64,000 bases of DNA from Eriocheir sinensis (Eukaryota > Arthropoda > Malacostraca > Decapoda > Varunidae): positions 18,825,378 through 18,889,377 of the forward strand of contig NC_066509.1 of NCBI RefSeq assembly GCF_024679095.1, given 5' to 3'. Shown here piece by piece: positions 10,367 through 19,794 of this stretch. Below the pieces are notes generated by a model. The model worked only from the letters and a program-made list of their open reading frames with translations, was not told the DNA's origin and did no database searches. Numbering within the stretch: the stretch's first letter is position 1; the number at the start of each line of letters is the position of its first letter. A program made the position numbers and the translations under genes.

Positions 10367-10440
10367 AACACACATATTCTCCTTCTCCTCCTCTTCCTCC
10401 TCCTCCTCCTCCTCCTCCTCCTCCTGCTCCCCCTCCTCTT
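10267..10440. repeat. (CA)n-(CG)n-(CA)n and (CCT)n microsatellites
   Basis: Two CA tracts flank a short GCGCGCGCGC block, followed by a CTC/CCT trinucleotide run at about 10378-10440. The apparent frames here are low-complexity artefacts. Confidence 0.9.
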
Positions 10441-11110
10441 CCTCATCCTTCTCGTCGCACTCTGCCATTCCCTCCATTCCTTGCCACCAAACCCTCCCTC
10501 TACCCTCTCTCCCTGCCACCCAACCCTCTCTCCCCTCCCACCCTGCTAGCTCCACTCCTCTCCTCTACAACCCCATATCCTTCCCTGCTACACCTCCCCA
10601 GCCGCCCCTGCCACCCCCCTACCGAGCCGACCTTCCTTGCACCACACTTAATTAAAAAGGTGATGAAGGACTCCCCCGAGCTAGGCAGATAAGACCATAT
10701 AGTTCCACCACCATTATCCTCCCTACACTTAACACCCTCCTCCCTGCTACCACACCCAGTCTTCCTTACCCCCATCACCCTTTTCATCTACCCCTGCCTC
10801 CCTCCCATCCCATCTCCCCCCACAACCCCCCTCCCCCCACCTCCCGCCTCTCACTTCGGGTCCACACTCCATTAGTTGTCCACTGAGAAATATGAATATA
10901 ATAGGCGTGGCATTACGCCTAACTGTGCACGGAGGACGAGGCGACGTGTCCGAAATACGAAACAACGGCGCGGAAGAGGAGGCGCCTACACATAATGGAG
11001 AGAAGAGTAGTTGAGGAGTAGGGGCAGGGGAAGAATAACTAGGAGGAGGAGTACAAAGATGATAAAGATGAGGGAGGGATAAATCGGTGTAGGAGGAAGA
11101 GGAGGAGTCT
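10441..11110. other. C-rich intergenic stretch, no gene recognised
   Basis: The stretch is strongly C-rich on the plus strand up to about 10860 and purine-rich (AGG/GAGG) after 10970. Nothing recognisable is coded. Confidence 0.4.
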
Positions 11111-11114
11111 AGAG

Positions 11115-11660
11115 ATGATAAAGATGAGGAGTGAGAGAATAGGAGCAGGACTTGAAGTGCTCACAGACGTTGTGAAGATTGTGAACCATATCCGAGGGAG
11201 CGCAACAACTTCAAGGATTTCTAAAGTGCTTTGTGAAGAAATGGGCTCTGTCTTCTTTGTTCTCCTGTTTCACACGGAGGTACGTTGGCTCTCACGTGGC
11301 AAAGTTCTGAATCGCGTGCTGCAACTTCGAGAGGAAATAACGATGTTGCTGCAAGAAGGTCGAACCTCGAAAGAAAATCTTCTTCACGAAATGATGCAAG
11401 ATGACTGTTTCGTAACAAAAGTTGCCTACTTGGCTGATTTCTTCTCTGAAGTGAATTCCCTGAATATTTCACTCCAAGGAAACCTTGCAATGCTGCACAC
11501 AGTTCGTGACAAAGTGGCAATATTCAAGTGTAAGATTCAACTTTACGTGAAAAGAGTTCAGGACAGTGACACAACTTTCTTCCCTCTATGACAACTATCC
11601 TAGATTCTATGGCAGAATCCGAATGCAGTTGAGGAGATCTCGGCTCATCTTCTGCCAGTG
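11115..11660 (+). pseudogene. hAT/ZBED-type transposase fragment
   Basis: A frame of 158 codons includes [12 protein letters not shown], then [18 protein letters not shown], then LREEI. This is the hallmark core of ZBED5/FAM200-like proteins, which derive from hAT transposases (the [10 protein letters not shown] segment is nearly invariant). The BED finger, the N-terminal half and the dimerisation C terminus are absent. After the stop at 11591, related sequence appears to continue in another frame ([10 protein letters not shown]), suggesting a frameshift. No TIRs or target duplication were found, so this looks like a detached fragment. Confidence 0.75.
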
Positions 11661-11840
11661 ATTGGAGAGGACCTAACACCCCCACAAAGTGACGATGCAA
11701 ATCAACAACAAAGAAATAATGGGAATAAAAGTTTCATCCTCACACCACTCAGCAACGATCAAAGAAGCAACGATGAAACAGAGCGACCCAACGAAATATC
11801 AAAAAATAAAAAATAAAGCAGCATCAAAATTAGCGTCCCG

Positions 11841-12080
11841 TTGGCAAGACACAAACACCGCCGAGGCTCGGAGGAGGAAGAGGAGGCGGCGGCGGCTCCC
11901 TCACGCCTGGCGCCGGGAAGATGCTTGCTGCTGTCTGCCGTGACTCTGGCGGCGGTGATGACGCAGGAGGCCTCTGGTGCCGAGACACGGGCGTTCAGAG
12001 CGGCCAAGACTGCGGCCCAGCACCACCCGGCCCGGCCAGGCAGTCATCGAGGCCAACTGTACCCGACACTTGTGCCCTAA
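11841..12080 (+). CDS. CpG-rich open frame, possible first exon (uncertain)
   Basis: This 79-codon frame begins with an acidic/Ala stretch, then a hydrophobic run (RCLLLSAVTLAAVM) that could be a signal peptide, then Ala/Pro/His-rich sequence. It is GC-rich and CpG-rich, unlike its surroundings, as some 5' exons are. I recognise no homologue and see no clear donor site. Chance openness in GC-rich DNA is a real alternative. Confidence 0.2.
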   Translation: MARHKHRRGSEEEEEAAAAPSRLAPGRCLLLSAVTLAAVMTQEASGAETRAFRAAKTAAQHHPARPGSHRGQLYPTLVP

Positions 12081-12728
12081 TGTAACGCACGGTGCCCGAC
12101 CTTAAGACCCCTAACTACTAACGACGCCTCCGAGCGAGCCCTCCCCCTCCTTTATATTCAACCAAATGAAACCTAACTTAATCCTCTGAGACGTCCACTC
12201 CCATACGTAGGGCTAATTAGGACAGGTGAACTCCTCAGGCAGCTCAACACAGTGTCCATCAACAGCTCCAAGGTATGTCGGCATGTGAAAGAGTATTGGT
12301 AGAGGATGGAGAAGTCTGCAGAATCCTCACTTTACAGCAGGCATAAGTGCATGTAGCAAATCCTGAGTGACAATGACTGTCGCTTAACCCCGTCAGTGTC
12401 CGGCCCAGCTCAGCATGCCAAGAACACCCCTACAGGAGAACAGCTAGGCAGTTGACAGTAGGACAGAAGAGGCTTGTAGGGAAGAATAAATGTCATGGTG
12501 AGCAATTTATAGAATCACACCCTTTTTAACCTGAAACCACAGGTAATTCCAGAGTTGGGTGTGCTCAGAAATAGTTTTCATTGTCAGTGATACAGTAATT
12601 TTCATTTGCTACCCTTTCTGTCATGAGTTATTTTTCATATGTTCATTACTGTTCATAATTTGTTTTAATAACTGAGCTCATTTGTGACTCCGGTAAATTT
12701 GTAGCACTTCACCAGTCTCGCATTTCCG
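12081..12728. other. No gene recognised
   Basis: Mixed-composition sequence without a supported feature. Confidence 0.4.
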
Positions 12729-12920
12729 AACGAAACTAGTTTTTTTCGGTAGTTTTCGGCCTGTTTTGAATGAATATGCGTGTCATTTCTATCGCAAATC
12801 ACGTGTTTTTTTTTTACCCCCCCCCCCCTTCCAACCAAGAGACTAATGATTTGCGATAAAAAATTTAGAGCACATTAATTCAAAACAGACCGAAATCTAC
12901 CAGAAAAAACTAGTTTCGTC
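12729..12920. mobile_element. Foldback MITE with arms of about 75 bp
   Basis: The left arm starts ACGAAACTAGTTTTTTTCGG and the right arm ends AAAAACTAGTTTCGT. The arms stay complementary for about 75 bases, through TTTTGAAT...CATTAATTCAAAAC to the ATTTGCGAT core. A poly-T/poly-C segment at 12807-12830 forms the centre. No coding capacity and no clear target duplication. Confidence 0.8.
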
Positions 12921-12944
12921 CACACAGGTGCATTTAAACTAAAC

Positions 12945-13240
12945 ATAACCCTAACATAACCTAACCTAACCTAACCTAACCTAACCTAAAACTAACCTAA
13001 CCTAACACTAACCTAACACTAACCTAACCTAACCTAACCTAACCTAACCTAAAACTAACCTAACCTAACCTAACCTAACCTAACATAACCTAACATAACC
13101 TAACCTAACCTAACCTAACCTAAAACTAACCTAACCTAACCTAACCTAACCTAACCTAAAACTAACCTAACCTAACACTAACCTAACCTAAAACTAACCT
13201 AACCTAACACTAACCTAACCTAAAACTAACCTAACCTAAC
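12945..13240. repeat. Interstitial telomere-like (CCTAA)n block
   Basis: About 290 bp consist of CCTAAC units, with variant units such as CTAAAACTAACC and CCTAACACTAACC. TTAGG is the common arthropod telomere repeat; this is its C-rich strand. The variant units and the flanking unique DNA show it is interstitial, not a chromosome end. Confidence 0.9.
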
Positions 13241-13451
13241 GTCCTGGCCTTGACCGCCCTCCCTCCCTCCCTCCGTTATAAATGATTTCCGAGGGGTGTT
13301 TATGGGGATGAATTTACTCAGAATGCGGAGCTCTTTCTAATGGTCAGGGTAAGAAAAGCCATCTCTAGACTGGTGTACTCCTACAATAATACCGTGACTC
13401 CTTGCCCTGTGTCTGCAAGGAACTGGGGAGGTGATTATGGTATCATTAAAC

Positions 13452-13494
<43 letters not shown>

Positions 13495-13651
13495 CATCAC
13501 TGAGATCCATGAAAGCAGGTCAAGGGAGGATAGAAAAATGCTACAGACCCAAACCCTTGATGAGCAGACATGGATATAAAGGAGAAAAATCGAAGAAGGG
13601 AGTCAAACCCAGTGCCTGGTGAGTTGCCTGACAGCCATAACCTTTCTCCAG

Positions 13652-13880
13652 GAATGGTGGGACATCCGGCACAGCAAGGATGGGCTGGCGGAGGAGGAGC
13701 TGTCCATGAGTGGCTGCAGAGTGGTGTGGTCCCGAGGTCAGGCTGGCCGAGTGGGGTCCCGGCAGGTTGTCAAGTGCACGACCTGAGACTCGGCTGTGAT
13801 ACATGCCATGCTCGCCTCCTCCTACACCTGCCCAGACCAACCGTCCCTGCTGGGAGAACCTGTCCCTCAAGAACCCACAG
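13652..13880 (+). pseudogene. Exon resembling anaphase-promoting complex subunit 1
   Basis: A 229-nt stretch has an acceptor (CTTTCTCCAG) and a donor (ACAG|GTGACC). Its frame starts EWWDIRHSKDGLAEEEL and continues with CRVVWSRG, then VIHAMLASSYTCPDQPSLL. The W..R...EEL...VWS.G...DS.V..A pattern is how I remember the N-terminal region of APC1, a scaffold of the cyclosome ubiquitin ligase. The assignment comes from memory, not a search. One in-frame TGA lies in the middle (after KCTT), so the exon is damaged or carries a sequence error. No neighbouring APC1 exons are visible. Confidence 0.5.
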
Positions 13881-13957
13881 GTGACCTTTGCTCTTTGACC
13901 ATTAGTAATATATGAGGTTGCCAGACCAGACTGATAGACTCTTTTTTATTACAAGGG

Positions 13958-14061
13958 CAAAAACAAAGACGACAGCAACACACTGCTTCCAACAAAGGTG
14001 TAAAGAACGGGAGGCCAAGAGCTGTGTGGCCTACAATCACCCCCCGCCGAGGGTAGGTTTT

Positions 14062-14092
<31 letters not shown>

Positions 14093-14150
14093 GGAGACGG
14101 CTCAAGGGCAACAAAAAGAGTGCATAGAAAAAAAAAATCCGGCTCCTCAC
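13958..14150 (-). repeat. LINE A 3' tail copy with poly(A)
   Basis: A poly-T run at about 14059-14084 is followed by ACATCAAAGGAGACGGCTCA, which matches the 3' end of LINE A at 42449-42510 (poly-T, then ACAGCAAAGGAGACAGCTCA). Only the end of the element is present. Confidence 0.75.
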
Positions 14151-14346
14151 CGCTCCGTGTTCTTGCTCTTATTTACGGATGTATTTATTTACTCATTCTT
14201 TTTTTTGTTCATTATTATTTTTTTTCTGCCGCGTGGTGTAATAATGCTGTGGTGGTTCTCTCTTTTTTTTTTCTTCATCCGCATCACTCTCCCATTCATC
14301 CTTGACCTTTCCTTTACCATCATTGTCATCCACCTCGTCCTAGTTA

Positions 14347-15165
14347 CAGTAGAGCCCCATTCAGCGCGAGAATTAGGTGGATGAAGCGGCCGCGCTAACT
14401 GAATAAAGTAACCAATATGAAAAAAAATATTTGGTGCAGACGTGGGTCTGACTTTTGGGTTTGATAATTACTCAAAATAATCACTCACATTAAAAAAACA
14501 ACCCTACGATTGGCTGGGCTCTGAAAACACACTTGTGATTCGCTAGGAGTCCGGTGACGTCATCGCCGGCGCTCACCCGGCCAGCGGCCTCGCTGCCTTA
14601 AGGCAGTGTGTCACACTGGCTGTTTTCTTCTAACCGTTGTGGCTACTGGCAACGCCCGTGCACCCACCCAGGAGCGAGTTGTCGGTTCACCGTAACCTGG
14701 TGTCACACTGAGCCCTTTTCTTCCCACCGCTTTGGCGGCAGCTTGGACAACCGGCAAGTCCAAATTTTCCTGGTGTGCATCACACACAGCCAAGGTCAGT
14801 TGCCCGTATCCACATCCACAACGTAAACAAAGCACTTGCCCTGTATCAACATGGCGTAAAGTAAGGGCTCTCGCAGCTTGTGCCGCGCATCATGGCAGCT
14901 TGGCGCAATTTTCAAAACTCAGTCGTGGTGGCTGCTCGCGCTAACTGAGGCTTTCGCGCTAATTAATTTTTTCCTTGGTAGATGGTGGCTTGTGCTAATT
15001 GATCGCGCGCTAACTGATGCTTTCACCCTAATTAAGTTTTTTCTCGGTAGATGGTGGCTTGTGCTAATTGATCTTGCGCTAAGTGAGGCTTTCACGCTAA
15101 TTAATTTTTTCCTTGGTAGATGTTGGATTCTGATAATTGATCTTGCGCTAAGGGGCTCTCTACTG
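14347..15165. mobile_element. Non-autonomous pogo/Tigger-like DNA transposon
   Basis: The ends are CAGTAGAGCCCC...GCGCGAGAATTA and, inverted, CAGTAGAGAGCCCC...GCGCAAGATC. They are flanked by TA on both sides (14345-14346, 15166-15167), as expected for Tc1/mariner-pogo elements. No transposase is encoded over the 819 bp. Near-duplicate host sequence (TTCATCCGC...CTCTCCCATTCATCC) lies on both sides. Confidence 0.75.
14935..15155. repeat. 69-bp tandem repeat inside the pogo-like element
   Basis: Three units start at about 14951, 15020 and 15089 with CTTTC(G/A)C.CTAATTAA. The repeat includes the terminal GCGCTAA motif, so the element's own end appears to have been amplified inward. Confidence 0.8.
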
Positions 15166-15471
15166 TACTTTTTAATTCTTCATCCGCTTTGCTCTCCCAT
15201 TCATCCATTTCCTTGTTCTCTCATTTACTGTCATTGTCATCCACCTCGTTCTAGTTACCTTTTTATTTTCCTTCATCCACATCACTTTTTCTTATTTTTT
15301 TATTTTCCCTTCGACGCTCTCATTTACCGTCACAAGGATTACCTTTTGTTCTCGTACGCAGTCTTCCATCTGTTGCACTCTTCTGGGTGTGACCAAGCTA
15401 TTGTGTTTATTTGTATATCTACAATATTTACTTATTCATGTTTTTTTTATTATGTATTTTTAATGTTGCAG

Positions 15472-15633
15472 GTTCAATAAAACACTCTGAAGCTTATGTG
15501 GAGGAAAACTGGTCTCCCGGCCAGGTGGTCACCAACCTTGTGGCCACGGACCTTGATGCCTGGGACCTGGGCAAGCTGAGATACACCGTCCTGCACCAGA
15601 CCTCAGAAGCAGCCGTCACCATGAACAAGGAAG
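15472..15633 (+). CDS. Cadherin-domain exon (first half of a repeat)
   Basis: The 162-nt exon has an acceptor (ATGTTGCAG) and a donor (GGAAG|GTAGAG). It encodes AYVEENWSPGQVVTNLVATD, then LDAWDLGKLRYTVL. The E..SPG..V....ATD.D....G.L.Y.. pattern is the first half of an extracellular cadherin repeat, including the Ca2+-binding ATDLD. It ends in a split Gly codon that the exon at 17083 completes in the right phase. The two therefore belong to one gene, a calcium-dependent adhesion or signalling receptor at the cell surface. The frame here is intact. Confidence 0.75.
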
Positions 15634-15931
15634 GTAGAGAAAGACTGAATCTACTTCTACTCTTGAAAGAGATTCGTATGGAGGTTTTACGCATTAATGT
15701 TATTGTTCATAGTTATAGTGGAAGTAGTAGTAGTAGTAGTAGGAGGAGGAGGAGCAGGAAAGGCAGCAGAATAAAGAACTAAAGAAGGAGAAAAAGAGCT
15801 GGAAACCTGCCTTTTTCCCTCCCACATATCATTGAAGTTTTCCTGAGATCATATTACAGTAACTTATCTCTTGACCTGCATCTCATACCTCAAGAAAACA
15901 CATCACTAGAGCATGCTGTTGTGAGGCCTTG

Positions 15932-17060
15932 ATTGAAAGACACCCTAAACTTAACCTAACCTAACAAAACCCTGAACAGTTACCATACATCTTGACTCGG
16001 AAAACTCATATTTGCTTCCTTACTAATGAGACTTTCTATATAACAAAGAGAGGCCATTCTTTGTTGATTCATATTGAAAGACATCCTAAACTTAACCTAA
16101 CCTAACAAAACCCTCAACAGTTACCATACATCTTGACTCGGAAAACTCATATTTGCTTCCTTACTAATGAGACTTTCTATATAACAAAGAGAGGCCATTC
16201 TTTGTTGATTCATATTGAAAGACACCCTAAACTTAACCTAACCTAACAAAACCCTCAACAGTTACCATACATCTTGACTCGGAAAACTCATATTTGCTTC
16301 CTTACTAATGAGACTTTCTATATAACAAAGAGAGGCCATTCTTTGTTGATTCATATTGAAAGACACCCTAAACTCAACATAACCTAACAAAACCCTCAAC
16401 AGTTACCATACATCTTGACTCAGAAAACTCATATTTGCTTCCTTACTAATGAGACTTTCTATATTACAATGTGAGGTCATTCTTTGTTGATTCATATTGA
16501 AAGACACCCTAAACTTAACCTAACCTAACAAAACCCTCAACAGTTACCATACATCTTGACTCAGAAAACTCATATTTGCTTCCTTACTAATGAGACTTTC
16601 TATATTACAATGTGAGGCCATTCTTTGTTGATTCATATTGAAAGACACCCTAAACTTAACCTAACCTAACAAAACCCTGAACAGTTACCATACATCTTGA
16701 CTCGGAAAACTCATATTTGCTTCCTAACTAATGAGACTTTCTGTATAACAAAGTAGGGTCATTCTTTGTTGATTCATATTGAAAGACACCCTAAACTTAA
16801 CCTAACCTAACAAAGCCCTTAATAATTACCATACATCTTGACTCAGAAAACTCACATTTGCTTCCTTAGTAATGAGACTTTCTATATAACAAAGAGAGGC
16901 CATTCTTTGTTAATTCATATTGAAAGACACCTAAACTTAACCTAAACTAACAAAACCCTGAATAATTACCATAAACTTGACCCAGAAAACTCATATTCGC
17001 TTCCTTAATAATGAAACTTTCTATATAACAATGTGAGGTCATTCTTTGTGTATTTATACC
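15932..17060. repeat. 141-bp satellite array (8 units) with telomere-like motif
   Basis: Units start at 15932, 16073, 16214, 16355, 16496, 16637, 16778 and 16919, exactly 141 bp apart, and each begins ATTGAAAGACA. Each unit contains ACTTAACCTAACCTAACAAA, i.e. two CCTAA copies. The array lies in the intron between the two cadherin exons. Confidence 0.95.
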
Positions 17061-17082
17061 ATATAGACTTCACCCTTTCCAG

Positions 17083-17268
17083 GCAGTCTATACACTGAGA
17101 CACCCTGAATCATGAGTCCCTGCCCGTGCACAGCCTCAAGGTGTCCGTGATGGACGAAGAGATCCAGGCCAGCTTCACGGTGGTGTGCGACATGAACAAA
17201 ACCCACCAGTCTTTACGCTGCCGGAGTACCAGGCGAACATCATGGCTCCCAGGACGACCATTCTTAAG
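17083..17268 (+). pseudogene. Cadherin-domain exon (second half of a repeat), two frame breaks
   Basis: Acceptor TTTCCAG and donor CTTAAG|GTGGGG bound 186 nt. Three segments in shifted frames read GSLYTET, LNHESLPVHSLKVSVMDEE and, at the end, PVFTLPEYQANIMAPRTT. This is the second half of a cadherin repeat, with DMNKTHP standing where DxNDNxP is usual. The first segment is in phase with the exon at 15472. The breaks lie in short C runs (CACCCTG near 17104 and ACCCACC near 17202), one base gained and one lost, so sequence error is as likely as decay. Confidence 0.65.
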
Positions 17269-17368
17269 GTGGGGAACAGGAGGAGAATATAGGGAAAGAG
17301 GAAGAGAAGCAGAGAAAAAAGGGGAAGGGAGGAGAAAAAGAGATGAGGAAGAGGAAGAGAAAATCAAG

Positions 17369-17632
17369 CCTCTGTGTTGGATAGTGGAGTGTTTCCCATG
17401 TGGTATTGGTGTGCTGGATATCCTTCACTGGTAGCCTGGTAACATACACTCCCAGGTCTTTCTCTGCCTCTGTGGTGGATAGTGGAGTGTTTCCCATGTG
17501 GTATTGGTGTGCTGGATATCCCCTCCCAAGGTGCAGGACTTAAAACTTCATTGAATTGTAGCAGCCACTTTTTGTTCCATTCCTGTAGCTTGGTGATGTC
17601 TTCTTATAGGAAATCCACAGTCAAAGGGTTAA
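17369..17632 (-). mobile_element. Truncated TTAA-ended element with 99-bp LINE-derived repeats
   Basis: About two units of the same 99-bp repeat as at 22380-24418, followed by the shared end (AAATCCACAGTCAAAGGGTTAA at 17611-17632). The minus strand encodes the LINE-like sequence MGNTPLSTTEAEKDLGVYV. It lies between the cadherin exon and the aconitase-like exon. Confidence 0.75.
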
Positions 17633-17703
17633 ATTCATTGTCATTATTTTTGCAGCCAGGAGAAAGCCAGAAATTACAAGAGGTTAATATGCCTTCTCTC
17701 TAG

Positions 17704-17889
17704 GTCATTGGTGTTAAGGTCACTGGGAGCTGAGCAGTTGGACATCACCCAAAGACATCATATTGAAGGTCGCTGGAATTCTGACAGTTAAAGGCGGCAC
17801 CGGGGCAATTGTTGAATATTTGGGGCCTGGCGTGGACTCCATCTCCTGCACTGGCATGGCCACGATATGCAACATGGGCACCGAGATCG
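17704..17889 (+). pseudogene. ACO2: Mitochondrial aconitase-like exon
   Basis: A 186-nt exon has acceptor TTCTCTCTAG and donor GAGATCG|GTAAGG. It encodes [20 protein letters not shown], then [20 protein letters not shown], then [13 protein letters not shown]. This matches the highly conserved aconitate hydratase core, including the GMATICNM(G/A) region near the iron-sulfur cluster site. Aconitase interconverts citrate and isocitrate in the mitochondrial TCA cycle. The first few codons (VIGVKVTGS) are in another frame; one missing C at AGCTGAGC explains this. No adjacent aconitase exons were found, so it is a lone exon in this window. Confidence 0.8.
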
Positions 17890-17901
17890 GTAAGGTGTGA
17901 A

Positions 17902-18124
17902 GGGGCTTCGTGGTGCAGTGGTTAGCATGCTCAGCTCACAGCCGAGAGAGTTTTATGACCCTGGTGGTAGTGTGACCCTTCTTCTGTACCATGAACCTCA
18001 AGAAACACTTATTAGAACCCAGAGAGCCTGAGTTCGATTCCCCGGCAGAGTGGAAAAATTTGGGCGGCTTTTCCGATACCCTACGCCCCTGTCCACCCAG
18101 CAGTGTACCAGGCATTAATGGGGG
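17902..18124 (+). mobile_element. tRNA-derived SINE
   Basis: The head contains an A-box-like TGGTGCAGTGGTTAGC (about 17911) and a B-box-like GAGTTCGATTCC (18030), the internal RNA polymerase III promoter. The boxes are about 110 bp apart, not the usual 35-45, because a MITE piece sits between them (17951-18020). The body continues into the 88-bp tandem array. Confidence 0.8.
17951..18020. mobile_element. MITE fragment nested in the SINE head
   Basis: This segment is the reverse complement, with few differences, of 19651-19715 inside the MITE at 19573-19794 (shared core CATGGTACAGAAGAAGG). It separates the SINE A and B boxes. Confidence 0.75.
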
Positions 18125-18600
18125 GTTGTGTCCCGTCTCCTGGGGTCTGTTCCCTTCTCCTATAATTCCTTCCCCTTCTGTCTCTCTCCAGCATATGGCC
18201 ACAGATGTTGCGCCCACTAAGCAAAACTTTCCAACTGTTCCCTTCTCCTAGAATTCCTTCCCCTTCTGTGTCTCTCCGGCATGTGACCACAGATGTTGCG
18301 CCCACTAAGCAAAACTTTCCAACTGTTCCCTTCTCCTATAATTCCTTCCCCTTCTGTCTCTTTCCAGCATATGGCCACAGATGTTGCGCCCACTAAGCAA
18401 AACTTTCCAACTGTCCCTTCTCCTATAATTCCTTCCCTTCTGTCTCTCTCCAGCATATGGCCACAGATGTTGTGCCCACTAAGCAAAACTTTCCAACTGT
18501 TCCCTTCTCCTAGAATTCCTTCCCCTTCTGTGTCTCTCCGGCATGTGACCACAGATGTTGCACCCACTAAACAAAACTTTCCAACCCTTTCCTCATCAAA
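18125..18600. repeat. 88-bp minisatellite grown from SINE body
   Basis: About 5.5 units; the ATGTTGCGCCCACTAA core recurs at 88-bp spacing (one gap of 86). The first unit is continuous with the SINE body. All units share GCATATGGCCACAGATGTTG or GCATGTGACCACAGATGTTG. Confidence 0.9.
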
Positions 18601-18835
18601 CTTATTTACCAACTTGTACAGTGCAATCAAATCTCCTCTCTCCCTTCTTTGTTCCAGTGTCGTCAAGTCCATCTCCCTCAATGTCTTCATACGTCATATT
18701 CGAGAGTTCTGGGACCATTTTGTTGCAATTCTCTGTCTTGAGTCCAACATAATCTTCCTTTGTATAGTTTTTCATTTTTTCCTTATATGCCTCATCTTGG
18801 TATTCAAATCCTTCCATAGTTTTCATCTGTCATAA
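18596..18835 (-). pseudogene. CR1/L2-type LINE ORF2 C-terminal fragment
   Basis: The minus strand encodes MDLTTLEQRRERGDLIALYK followed by LVNKF, a signature near the end of CR1/L2-like LINE reverse-transcriptase proteins. KMVPELSNMTYED lies upstream. It joins the 88-bp array at its 3' side. Confidence 0.75.
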
Positions 18836-18987
18836 TTGATGGCCATTCTTTCTTAAGGGGCACTCGTGACTGACTCCTTCATCTAACTCAACATTTTTTG
18901 TGAAAATTAGGTCAAGTCTTGATGGTTGGTCATCTCCTCTTAGCCTTGTTTCTCCTTTAACCCACTGCATCAACAGATTATCACATC

Positions 18988-19023
<36 letters not shown>

Positions 19024-19025
19024 AG

Positions 19026-19502
19026 CTAGTTGTTGTATTTACCTAGTTGTAGTTTTATAGGGCCTGGGCTTGACGTTCGTGTGGTCCCGTCTCTGTATCT
19101 ACATTTATCCAACTTTTCCTTGAAGCTTTGCACACTCCTTTCTGATACTACATCCTCACTTAGTCTGTTCCAAACCTCTGTACTTCTTTGCGGGAAGCTA
19201 TATTTCTTTATGTCTCTCAAGCATCTTCCCTTCCTCAATTTTTGACTGTGTCCTCTTGTGTTCCTGGTGGTAATTTCTTCTTTTAGTGGTAACTCCTCAT
19301 TGTCTACTTCTTCCATTTTGCTCAATAATTTGTAGATTTGTATTAGGTCTCCCGTTTCTCTTCTTTGTTCTAGTGTTGGTAGGTCCATTTCCTTTAGTCT
19401 CTCCTCGTATGTCAATCCCTCCAGCTCTGGAACCATTTTTGTTGCCATCTTTTGTATTCTTTCCAGTTTCTTTATGTGTTTCTTCTTATGGGGAGACCAC
19501 AC
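19026..19502 (-). pseudogene. CR1/L2-type LINE ORF2 C-terminal end
   Basis: A 158-codon minus-strand frame contains KKLERIQKMATKMVPELEGL, then LKEMDLPTLEQRRETGDLIQ, and ends RSVQSFKEKLDKC. This is the C-terminal region after the reverse transcriptase in CR1-like LINEs. The frame is intact to its stop, but the polymerase core is absent (5' truncated). Flanked by (TG)n tracts at 18991-19021 and 19514-19531. Confidence 0.85.
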
Positions 19503-19572
19503 TGCCTCTGCATGTGTGTGTGTGTGTGTGTGTAAGATTGACTGACTGATGAATGAATGACTGTGAGATTAA

Positions 19573-19794
19573 GGCTGGTATTACAAGACACTTTCCCTGC
19601 TCACATCAGCTACTTCTAAAGGTCAAAGGGGGATATCAGTCAGGTTCTAATGAGTGTTTTTCAGGCTCATGGTACAGAAGAAGGATTAAACTACCACCGG
19701 GGTCATAAAACTACTCCTGGAAATGCCCACAACTCCTGCGAAAGCCTTGTCAAATAGGTGTTCTTGGGCGGCGAAATGTCTTATAATACGACCC
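19573..19794. mobile_element. MITE with imperfect 25-bp TIRs
   Basis: The left end GGTATTACAAGACACTTTCC pairs with the right end GGCGAAATGTCTTATAATAC across about 220 bp. No coding capacity. A piece of the same family is nested in the SINE at 17951. Confidence 0.75.

Noticed and set aside
12945..13240. True chromosome end
   Set aside because: Unique and transposon sequence lies on both sides, and the repeat is rich in variant units.
17902..18050. Functional tRNA gene
   Set aside because: Only A and B boxes are present. The cloverleaf is not preserved, a MITE piece separates the boxes and a SINE body follows. The same applies to the other five SINE heads.
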